From: Ignavibacteriota bacterium
Lineage (GTDB): Bacteria > Bacteroidota > Ignavibacteria > UBA10030
Direction of reading: 5' to 3'
Length of the DNA: 56,108 nt
NCBI GenBank assembly: GCA_003142475.1
Contig: PLMK01000042.1
Span: 29,079-85,186, forward strand
Of this stretch, positions 28,743 to 36,475 are shown piece after piece. The translations under genes and the position numbers were made by a program. Below the pieces are notes generated by a model. The model was given only the letters and a program-made list of their open reading frames with translations, made no database searches and had not been told where the DNA came from. The stretch's first letter is position 1, and each line of letters begins with the position of its first letter.

Positions 28743-30389
28743 TCAGTTATTATACCGGAATGCTTTTAGTGCGGGAAGTGTGTTACCATTGAAATCGAAC
28801 AACGTACTATTTGAGACAGCATTGGGGCTTCCCAATTCCCATCCAACTCCAGGTACTGCGATCATCACCGGGTCCCAATACAAGTCCCCGATGACACTTC
28901 CATTATTGACAGTCTTCAAACCGTTGAAAAACTCATAGAGAAAATCCCTTTGTCCAGCAGGCGAACTATGGTAGACGGAATCATACGGGCCGTTATTGTT
29001 GAGTTGTCCTATTTTTCCGCTTAGAATTGTTGGGTTCCAATTGTACCCGGTTTCCATGATCATGATACCCTTGTTAAATTTAGCACTTACATAATTCGCC
29101 CAATCGCGAATTTGCGAAACGGTTTTTTTAGTCCAGAAGGGATAATAGGAAGCGCCAATGAAATCAAACTGCAAACCGTATTCCAGGCATTTGCCGAAGA
29201 ACCAAATGTACTTATCGGAATTGCCGCCATCATCGAGATGGAGTATTATTTTTGTGGGAGGCGATACAGCTTTGACAGCTTTATATCCCTCCTTAAGAAG
29301 ATCGCTCATCGATCTGAAGTCGTTTGAGGGTCCGGACGGAAGGAGGATTCCGCCTGCGATCTCATTCCCCAACGAGACAAATTCAGGCGTTGTTCCCTGT
29401 GCCTGCATCTTGTTCATGAAATTGAAAGTATAATTGTACACAGCGGTTTTAAGATCGGTGAAACTCAATGAATCCCACTCATGAGGTTTTCCATTCGACC
29501 AGTAATCGCTGTAATAGAAAGTAAGTACAATCTGGAAACCCATAACTTTCGCACGCTTTGACATGGCCAGTATATCCGCTGGGTTTTGAAAACCTGCAGG
29601 AAGGCGTTTAGAAGGGATGAAATTTGGATTGCCGGGATCATTATAAAGCCTCAGGCGCACTATATTGAACCCATGGTCCTTGAGTATCTGCAGACAGTCC
29701 TTTTCCTTGCCATTGTCGAAAAATTTTCCTCCCATCGATTCTATATAGCTTAGCTCAGAGATATCCCCGCCTTTTAAAAATACATACGGTTTACTGTCCC
29801 TTACAAGCTGCAGATCATCTACCTGACACCAATTTTCGGCATTCGCATCCGATGAAAGACTGATCGTACATCTTCCATTTTTGACCGTGACGCCCCTTAC
29901 AACAACATGAGCCCACGTATCCGCAACCGGAAGGCTTGTCAACCTCTGAATATCTCCATCCACCTGCATCGCAAGAAAACAAAAGTTTTGACCTCCGCTA
30001 TTCCTGATCCAAGCCCAGAGAGAATAATAACCATTCGACAGACCTGTCAGTGTCTGCGATGTAGTGACTTTGTACGCTATCCCCTTTCTATGTTCGAGCG
30101 CATATTTGCCGGAATATCCGCCCTCCACAGTGCGGCTCGCATCAGAATTATTTAGATCCGCAGATGTGGTCCATCCATGTGGGAAAATCGTCGGCGCATC
30201 CAACTCAAATCCGCTGTTGACAATCACAGAATCCGGAAAATCATTTACAGTGGCAGGGTTGTCATCTTTTATCTGGCGCGCACTAAGCAGAGAAACATAT
30301 GCTGCACACACGAAAATAAGGGATACGCTATACTGCAATATGCTGCGCTGCGCAGTTCCGGCGGGGATCAGGCGTATAAATTTCATCAT
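28743..30389 (-). CDS. GH53 endo-beta-1,4-galactanase with N-terminal carbohydrate-binding module
   Basis: About 548 residues from the ATG at 30389 (a GTG two codons earlier is possible). An N-terminal signal region (YSVSLIFVCAAYVSLLSA) is followed by a beta-sandwich module at about residues 55-200 (NSGFELDAP ... WCQVDDLQLV) resembling the galactan-binding CBM61 type that accompanies GH53 in other bacteria. The GH53 domain follows: GGDISELSYIESMGGKFF, acid/base Glu in FVSLGNEIAGGI and nucleophile Glu in IMIMETGYNWNP. Unlike the neighbouring galactanase it lacks a T9SS sorting domain, so it is probably periplasmic and acts on imported galacto-oligosaccharides. CBM61 is my best guess for the module; the GH53 call is firm. 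Confidence 0.92.
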   Translation of the reverse strand: MMKFIRLIPAGTAQRSILQYSVSLIFVCAAYVSLLSARQIKDDNPATVNDFPDSVIVNSGFELDAPTIFPHGWTTSADLNNSDASRTVEGGYSGKYALEHRKGIAYKVTTSQTLTGLSNGYYSLWAWIRNSGGQNFCFLAMQVDGDIQRLTSLPVADTWAHVVVRGVTVKNGRCTISLSSDANAENWCQVDDLQLVRDSKPYVFLKGGDISELSYIESMGGKFFDNGKEKDCLQILKDHGFNIVRLRLYNDPGNPNFIPSKRLPAGFQNPADILAMSKRAKVMGFQIVLTFYYSDYWSNGKPHEWDSLSFTDLKTAVYNYTFNFMNKMQAQGTTPEFVSLGNEIAGGILLPSGPSNDFRSMSDLLKEGYKAVKAVSPPTKIILHLDDGGNSDKYIWFFGKCLEYGLQFDFIGASYYPFWTKKTVSQIRDWANYVSAKFNKGIMIMETGYNWNPTILSGKIGQLNNNGPYDSVYHSSPAGQRDFLYEFFNGLKTVNNGSVIGDLYWDPVMIAVPGVGWELGSPNAVSNSTLFDFNGNTLPALKAFRYNN

Positions 30390-30448
30390 GCTCACAGCTT
30401 GCTATTTTGTTTAATTATAATCGAAATGAGATTCCTTGAACGGTCAGC

Positions 30449-31288
30449 TCAGACTGCAACATTACCTCTTCTTTCTTCAAGCATACGGCGTGTTTCATGC
30501 GCACGTTCTGCAGTAATAGGATAGAATTTTAAAGCAATAATTGCAAATAATGCTGTGATCGATGTGGCGCCAGATAAGAACAGGCGCATGATAAGGAATG
30601 TATTGGGATCCTGAGCACCGCCAAGTTCACTCCTAAAACCAGCGAGCCAAATGGTCAAGCCGACACCCAAAGAAGCTAGTGACAATGCCGATTTCTCCAG
30701 CCATGAGAACACCGCACCAAACACACCTTCACGGCGCTGGCCGTATCGCAATTCATCTTCATCGCATATATCAGCCATCATGGATTCAAGCAGGATCTTC
30801 ACAGCAACCCACATCGGTCCGCAAAGAAGTGGATCGATCAGAATAATAGGATCAATTGCAACAGTGCCGATATAATATAAATTGTGGCCTGGTTGAAAAA
30901 TGAACCATTTCATAATACCGCCAAAAACATTTAACGAGTAAACAATATAGAGGGCTTGTTTTTTACCAAATTTATTTGCGATCCATGTGATGAGTGGAAT
31001 AAATGCAAATCCGGTGATAGCATAACCCGATGAGAGTAAGCCCTTCCATATACTGCCAAGTGCAATATCGCCGTTTGCCATATAATAGACCATGACAAAA
31101 TGATCTATATTTGAAGCCAGTATACCTGCCAGAGTATTTAATATAATGATGCTGATCAGTATCTGGAATGGCCGGCTCTGGAATGCTTCTCTGGCGGTTG
31201 TGAACAGTTTTACTTTTTCCTGACGTTCGATTTTTTTTGCAAAACGTTCTCGTACAAACAGACCCGGAAGCATGCCTATTCCACTCAT
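30449..31288 (-). CDS. GPH-family sugar:cation symporter, C-terminal part after an in-frame TAG
   Basis: This frame is the direct continuation of 31304-31918: the TAG at 31304-31306 is followed, without any shift, by five codons and then the ATG at 31288 used here as a nominal start. It holds the second half of a 12-helix transporter, with the C-terminal signature MMADICDEDELRYGQRREG and FSWLEKSALSLASLGVGL, typical of glycoside-pentoside-hexuronide (MelB/GPH) symporters. Its role would be uptake of galactosides across the inner membrane. On its own it lacks the N-terminal sugar- and cation-binding helices, so it is unlikely to function unless the stop is read through or is an artefact. Confidence 0.75.
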   Translation of the reverse strand: MSGIGMLPGLFVRERFAKKIERQEKVKLFTTAREAFQSRPFQILISIIILNTLAGILASNIDHFVMVYYMANGDIALGSIWKGLLSSGYAITGFAFIPLITWIANKFGKKQALYIVYSLNVFGGIMKWFIFQPGHNLYYIGTVAIDPIILIDPLLCGPMWVAVKILLESMMADICDEDELRYGQRREGVFGAVFSWLEKSALSLASLGVGLTIWLAGFRSELGGAQDPNTFLIMRLFLSGATSITALFAIIALKFYPITAERAHETRRMLEERRGNVAV

Positions 31289-31303
31289 GATAATAATTCC
31301 AAC

Positions 31304-31918
31304 CTACCACGCCACTATTATGACGCCTGTCATTTCCACTTTACTACCTGGGGGCAGTTTTGACGCAAAATACGCCGAGCTGATAACTGCAGCCAGCGGA
31401 ATGATCCATTCATATAAAAATTCTCCCGCCTTATGAAAAAAAGCAACATATGCCATGACATGATTACGCTCGTTATAATCGGGTGTCATTTCATATGTTA
31501 AAGCTTTAAATGGCACAGCAAAAACAGAATAAAAGGTATAAAAGAGAATCTGCATAAGTATAAAATAGATAATCTTCAATGTAGGGCTCCAGGCATCAGG
31601 GACCATCCATATAAAACCGAAAGTGATTCCCATTAATATTGCTCCGACAACAATAAATGGTCGGCGCCGTCCCCATCGGGAATGAAAATTGTCAGAAATT
31701 TTACCCATAAGAGGATCAATAAATGCATCTAAAAATCTAGGAATTGTCAGTGCTATACCAACCCATGCTGCGTTTAATCCAAGTATCATGACATATGCAG
31801 TTCTGGCAACTGTATTAATACCGATATAACCGAACATATTGCTGAATCCACCTACACCCAGCGCTATCTTTTCCCGAAAATGGACTTTATCTTCAGATTT
31901 AAGTTGTGACTTTTCCAT
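31304..31918 (-). CDS. GPH-family sugar:cation symporter, N-terminal part ending at an in-frame TAG
   Basis: The 204 residues have the N-terminal half of a GPH symporter: GVGGFSNMFGYIGI, the DPLMGKISDNFHSRWGRRRP loop motif between helices 2 and 3 (DPxxGxxxDxTxxRWGRxRP in the family), and helices to about residue 195. The frame stops within a helix, at TAG after VIIVAW, where homologues continue into the RExF loop; the next codons in the same frame read VGIIIMSGIGMLPGLFVRERF in two pieces. The ATG overlaps the GH42 stop as TAATG. Together with 30449-31288 this is one gene of about 490 codons with a single nonsense codon. Confidence 0.82.
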   Translation of the reverse strand: MEKSQLKSEDKVHFREKIALGVGGFSNMFGYIGINTVARTAYVMILGLNAAWVGIALTIPRFLDAFIDPLMGKISDNFHSRWGRRRPFIVVGAILMGITFGFIWMVPDAWSPTLKIIYFILMQILFYTFYSVFAVPFKALTYEMTPDYNERNHVMAYVAFFHKAGEFLYEWIIPLAAVISSAYFASKLPPGSKVEMTGVIIVAW

Positions 31919-33993
31919 TATGACTTTCTTTCCTTTGTCCTTAGAATGTAAACACCATATTTAGCTAGATGGAGAATGTTCTCATATACAGCACCGGTAA
32001 GCAGGTCCTCATACTTACCTTCGGGCAGCTTAACATGTTTTTCAGTCTCTCCATGATTCAGATAAAAATTATAGTCCTCTCCGTTTCGTGAACGAACCAC
32101 CAATTCAACTTCTTCAGGCAGCGGTGACACTTTGATATTCTGCTCACTCAGGATCTTGGATAAAAAGTCACGCATGAAATCTCTGTCCGGTCTTGTAGCC
32201 ACGTAGTATGCTTTTCCATCTCCAAATTTATTCTCCGTAAGAGACGGTGCTCCTGAATAGTAACCATCGGTAAAAGCGGCGAGTGTTTTCGCCGTTATCG
32301 GATGAGCAACATCACACCAAATAGAACAGCCGTAATCTTTACGAAAGCCTTCTGCATTTTCCGTCATCAACATTCTGTTCTTGCCGCCGGGAGGCAGAGG
32401 ATTATATTCTTCAACTTTCACTCCCAGCACATCCTTCAACGGACCAAGATAACCGTCTAAAAAAACACCGACGAATTCATCAATGACCCCTGAGAAATAA
32501 GTGGTGATGAATATGCCGCCCTTTTTGACAAAGTCCTGTACGGCCTCTTTCAATCCGGGTTTTATCATATGCAAAAGCGGTGCGACGACTATCTTGTATT
32601 TTGAAAGATCATAATCGATACCGATGACATCTACAGGAACATTCAAGTCGTGAAAGGCATTGAAATAATATTCCAGTTCGCCGAAATAACTCACCAACAC
32701 CGTGGGAAAGGGCTGGCCGTTGGCTGACCAGAAAACTTCATTATCCAATGATTTTGTACCGCGACCATACGGACTATCTACTGACCACCAGGAATCGTTA
32801 TCCAATAGAATAGCAACTTCAGAATTCACTTTTGAATCGGCAATATCTTTTACTTTCTTCAATTCATTACCTAAAGCGCTGATCTCTTTGAACACACGGG
32901 AGTTCTCACCATAGTGCGGAACCATACCGCTGTGGTACTTCTCGGCCCCTTTTTTGGAAGCTCTCCATTGAAAGAACATCACCGAATCAGAGCCGTGAGC
33001 CAAAGCTTGATAACTCCAAAGTCGCATCAGGCCGGGATGTTTGGCTATGTTCACAGGATACCAGTCAACCTGTGAAGGAGCCTGTTCCATCACCATAAAA
33101 GGTTTGCCCAGCAGAGAACGCATCATCGAATGTCTGAGAGCAGCCCATTTATAGGAATTAAGATCACTGGGATTCGGATAGAAATTCAGCGAAGCAACAT
33201 CCAGATTATCCCTGAAAAGAAAGTGGTCAAATTTACTCCAGTCTCCTTCAAAATTTGTAGTGACAGGAATATCTGGCGTGATTGTTCGAATCACATCGTA
33301 TTCTTCCTTGTACAGTGTGAAGAAACTCTCGCTCAAGAATCGTTTATAGTCCAGCAGCTTCGTTGCGTTGCGGCCGCCGGCGCTTGCACGCGGAGTATTG
33401 ATCTCCTTCCAATTAGAATATTTTTCGCTCCAGAAGACCGTACCCCAACATTCATTTAGATTGGCCAATGTCTTATATTTTTTTTTCAGCCATTTCTGAA
33501 AGTTTTTCTCGCAGTTCTTACAGAAACACATGCTGTTCTTGTTTGCATATTCATTATTGATATGCCACAGCTTCAATGCTCTGTGCCCTTTGTAATGAAG
33601 CGCCATTTCTTTAGCAAGCCTTCTCACTGCTTTTCTATAACTCGGACTGTTGATGCAGTAGGTCTGCCTCGAGCCGCAAGCGGGCCTCTCTCCTGTTTCC
33701 CTCATGAAGAGAATATCATCATACTTTTGTGTCAGCCAGTTGGGCTGTGCTGCCGTTGATGTCCCCAGGCAGACATCGATACCATTGTCTGCAAGCAGAT
33801 CCATGACCTTATCAAGCCAGCCGAATGTAAATGTGTCCTCATCAGGCTGCAGCAGTGCCCACGCAAAAATACCGAGACTGACCATGTTGACATTCGCCTG
33901 CTTCATGAGGTGAAGATCTTCTTCCCATATTTCCTCAGGCCATTGTTCCGGAAAATAATCTCCGCCAAATATTATTTTGCGATCATCACTCAT
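31918..33993 (-). CDS. GH42 beta-galactosidase
   Basis: A 691-residue enzyme with the GH42 start GGDYFPEQWPEEIWEEDLHLM. The acid/base Glu is in LWHINNEYANKN and the nucleophile Glu in MVMEQAPSQVDW. The metal-binding cysteine cluster of the family is visible as CFCKNC just after the acid/base motif. C-terminal trimerisation (beta-galactosidase type A domain 3) and small beta domains follow. There is no signal peptide, so it acts in the cytoplasm on imported galactosides, releasing galactose from the short oligosaccharides made by the GH53 enzymes. It lies 16 bp after the GH112 gene and overlaps the transporter start by one base, consistent with a single operon. Confidence 0.95.
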   Translation of the reverse strand: MSDDRKIIFGGDYFPEQWPEEIWEEDLHLMKQANVNMVSLGIFAWALLQPDEDTFTFGWLDKVMDLLADNGIDVCLGTSTAAQPNWLTQKYDDILFMRETGERPACGSRQTYCINSPSYRKAVRRLAKEMALHYKGHRALKLWHINNEYANKNSMCFCKNCEKNFQKWLKKKYKTLANLNECWGTVFWSEKYSNWKEINTPRASAGGRNATKLLDYKRFLSESFFTLYKEEYDVIRTITPDIPVTTNFEGDWSKFDHFLFRDNLDVASLNFYPNPSDLNSYKWAALRHSMMRSLLGKPFMVMEQAPSQVDWYPVNIAKHPGLMRLWSYQALAHGSDSVMFFQWRASKKGAEKYHSGMVPHYGENSRVFKEISALGNELKKVKDIADSKVNSEVAILLDNDSWWSVDSPYGRGTKSLDNEVFWSANGQPFPTVLVSYFGELEYYFNAFHDLNVPVDVIGIDYDLSKYKIVVAPLLHMIKPGLKEAVQDFVKKGGIFITTYFSGVIDEFVGVFLDGYLGPLKDVLGVKVEEYNPLPPGGKNRMLMTENAEGFRKDYGCSIWCDVAHPITAKTLAAFTDGYYSGAPSLTENKFGDGKAYYVATRPDRDFMRDFLSKILSEQNIKVSPLPEEVELVVRSRNGEDYNFYLNHGETEKHVKLPEGKYEDLLTGAVYENILHLAKYGVYILRTKERKS

Positions 33994-34009
33994 ATTTTCT
34001 TTTCAATGA

Positions 34010-36199
34010 TCATGTACAAATCCGATCGAACTCATCCCATGCGAACCATTTCATTTCCAGCGGCTTCAAGAAGATATTCGCCGATCGTCCATCCGCATTG
34101 TAAACTGTGGTGTTCCGATCCTGCTCGGAATTGTTTATGACAACGAACTGTTTGACCTCAGGATAGCAGGCGCAATCAGTATTGATATCGGTACTGAACC
34201 ATCTTCTCAATCCATCTTCCTGCCCGGATACCCACAGGATGGTGCGGTATAATATTCGCATGTTCTGCGCGTTGTGTAAATAATTCGTAAAATAAACAGA
34301 CCTGCCCTTGCCAAATTTGTTCGTCGAAAGGAGCACAGCATTCGGAGTGCCGGCCAACAATTCAGCACACTCACTATTCAAATGAACGGATGATCTGACA
34401 GTACCGAGGTCTATTTTCTCCACTGCATCTTCAAGTATAAAATGCCTTTGATTCACATCGGGTCGGATATTTTTTGCCCACGAAAGCCTGTTGCCGATCT
34501 CCTTCTCCACTCCAAGAACATCTGCAAGCTGGAAAAATCGCCCCTGGTATTCGTACGCTGTCGAATCCTCGACACCGACAAATCCGCCTCCGTTATCAAC
34601 CCAGGCGCGTATTTTCTCCACGATCTCCGGATCAGCCCAGTTTTTGCCGCCGCTCCATGAACTTCCAACGCTGCCCCAATTGATGATGGTCCCGATTTCT
34701 TCACTGATGCCATTCTTACGTATGTCATCGAAACTTATGAATTCGATCTCTGCAGGGAATCCGCTTAAGAACTCGGGGATATGTCCCTGCGGCCAATTAT
34801 CGTTATGCATCCACGAACGCATCCTGCCCCAGCAATCTAACAATGCCACTTTCTTTGCAACGTTACACGGAATTGTCTTTTTGGTTTTGTCAAGAACAGT
34901 TCGAAATTCGTCAGCCAATTCCTCGACATAATTCAAGAAATCAGGATATTTGACAGCGAGATCGAGATAGCCGCCGAATCCGATCCTATCAACACAGCGT
35001 CTTAGTAATGCTCTTCGGATACTTTTCCACCACTTCTTGCACTCTTTGATTGGGTCGCCGTTGCCTTTGAAAACCGGTTCATCCTGAAGATTTACTTCGA
35101 AGAAGTATGGATACAACCTGACCTCTTTGATAATATCTCCCGGAACGTCGGAGATCCTTCTAAGCTCCACGCCACTTAGACAAGGTCCGATGATGCCGTC
35201 GAAACCGAGCTTTTCAAATCCGTCCAGATAAGGTTCCGTTCCGATCCAATGGTCACAGAAAAACAATATTGCTTTCTTGTTGGCCCCGTGAACTTTCTCA
35301 ACACACTTCTGAGTGTAGGCACGTACAAATTCCTGAACAAAACCCATCCAATCCAAAAATTGTTTTTTGGGAATCCTATATGACGCATTGAAGTAACCTT
35401 CATCGACGATATCTTCGCTTCGCAGGCGATATCCCTTTTGCTTTTCAAACTCATCCAATGCGAGAGCACTTATCGGATCCAAATACCCGCTCCAATCCTG
35501 GTAAACATTCTCTCTCTTCTCGTTTTTTATCAGAGGAAATTGATAAATCATGGAAGTGAAGCGGACATAATCCGTATCGGGATGCGTCTCAAGCCATTGA
35601 TCAAGATATTTCAACAGATGTTCTCCCGTCTGGGGCTGGCGCGGATCGACTCCCATCTGATGATCACCGGTCCAATTATTTGTGATATAATTGTACATCG
35701 AGGTCGATTCCCAGATTTGATACACGAGGAAATTGATAGTGTAGACATGCCACTTGATGGGATTCCTTATCAGAACTTCGCCGCTTTCCAGATACCGCCA
35801 ATCTCGAACATCGATAACTTTATTCGCAGTACGGTCGACGACTTCCCAGTATTTTTCAGGAGCATGGTCCGTATCTATCCTGAACTGTTCCTGGCTGTAT
35901 CCCTTTTGAATTTTAATCTTCAGTTCGCCGTCGGCGTTGCATGTAACGGGATATGACATAAGGAATTTCTGCTGGCATTGACCGGGATGGGATTTCGCCC
36001 ATGCCTGGTCAGCTCTTATAAGACAGATGGTGGAGTAAACATCGGGTCCTATGCAGAGTATCTCCGGCGAAAGTATGGTCCCGTCGCTGTCGCGAACCGC
36101 ATCGACTCCCCATTTTTCGCATAGCATCTTCACTTCCTTGTCCATTCCTTTCTGGGCAGGAAGCGTGAAATGGCCTGTTAATTTATTTTGTGTCGTCAT
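34010..36199 (-). CDS. GH112 beta-galactoside phosphorylase (galactosyl-rhamnose or galacto-/lacto-N-biose type)
   Basis: About 729 residues from the ATG at 36199 (a TTG four codons upstream also opens the frame). It follows the Bifidobacterium galacto-N-biose phosphorylase plan closely: GRFTLP-like opening (GHFTLPAQKG), WGVDAVRDSDGT, KYWEVVDRT, the acid-catalyst region FCDHWIGTEPYLDGF, and C-terminal GGFVGVEDSTAYEYQGRFFQLADVLGV. GH112 enzymes use phosphate to split a galactosyl bond and release alpha-galactose-1-phosphate in the cytoplasm. Members act on Gal-beta-1,3-GalNAc/GlcNAc or on Gal-beta-1,4-L-rhamnose. The galactanase and GH105 neighbours favour the rhamnose substrate, because that linkage attaches galactan to rhamnogalacturonan I; the sequence alone does not settle it. 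Confidence 0.9.
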   Translation of the reverse strand: MTTQNKLTGHFTLPAQKGMDKEVKMLCEKWGVDAVRDSDGTILSPEILCIGPDVYSTICLIRADQAWAKSHPGQCQQKFLMSYPVTCNADGELKIKIQKGYSQEQFRIDTDHAPEKYWEVVDRTANKVIDVRDWRYLESGEVLIRNPIKWHVYTINFLVYQIWESTSMYNYITNNWTGDHQMGVDPRQPQTGEHLLKYLDQWLETHPDTDYVRFTSMIYQFPLIKNEKRENVYQDWSGYLDPISALALDEFEKQKGYRLRSEDIVDEGYFNASYRIPKKQFLDWMGFVQEFVRAYTQKCVEKVHGANKKAILFFCDHWIGTEPYLDGFEKLGFDGIIGPCLSGVELRRISDVPGDIIKEVRLYPYFFEVNLQDEPVFKGNGDPIKECKKWWKSIRRALLRRCVDRIGFGGYLDLAVKYPDFLNYVEELADEFRTVLDKTKKTIPCNVAKKVALLDCWGRMRSWMHNDNWPQGHIPEFLSGFPAEIEFISFDDIRKNGISEEIGTIINWGSVGSSWSGGKNWADPEIVEKIRAWVDNGGGFVGVEDSTAYEYQGRFFQLADVLGVEKEIGNRLSWAKNIRPDVNQRHFILEDAVEKIDLGTVRSSVHLNSECAELLAGTPNAVLLSTNKFGKGRSVYFTNYLHNAQNMRILYRTILWVSGQEDGLRRWFSTDINTDCACYPEVKQFVVINNSEQDRNTTVYNADGRSANIFLKPLEMKWFAWDEFDRICT

Positions 36200-36241
36200 A
36201 TTCAATCTCAATTCAGATTACTAATCCTGATCTATGATATC

Positions 36242-36475
36242 TCAGTCCTCATCCTTAGCCAGGATATCCTCGACAGTATAGCGTTTAAGCATATCCTTGT
36301 ATTTACTTTTATAGAAAGAATAACGTAAAAGTATATCCGGCTCGGTTCCTTCCCAATTACACCTTCTGCAATAAAATTGATCCGCTTCTTTATCATAAAG
36401 CAGATCAAAATCAATGTCGCGAAAGAGACAATTCGGACAGCGATAATTTATTTTGCCTTTTCTACCTTGAGACAT
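36242..36475 (-). CDS. Small zinc-ribbon protein in the galactan operon
   Basis: A 77-residue protein with two CxxC knuckles, CPNC at about residues 13-16 and CRRC at about 36-39, spaced as in a zinc ribbon. The rest is charged, with an acidic tail (EDILAKDED). The ATG has a GAGGAG site eight bases ahead, and the gene begins 28 bp inside the end of the 611-residue gene, so the two are translationally coupled. I do not recognise a named family. A zinc ribbon could bind nucleic acid or a partner protein; the operon position suggests a role tied to the large unknown protein next to it. Confidence 0.72.
   Translation of the reverse strand: MSQGRKGKINYRCPNCLFRDIDFDLLYDKEADQFYCRRCNWEGTEPDILLRYSFYKSKYKDMLKRYTVEDILAKDED

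Noticed and set aside
24793-31918. Recoding of stop codons as an explanation for the interrupted genes
   Set aside because: Both TAG and TGA interrupt frames here, yet both also end normal genes in the window (TAG for the receiver at 47485, TGA for the pump at 1820 and TamL at 7035). Mutation or sequence error is simpler.
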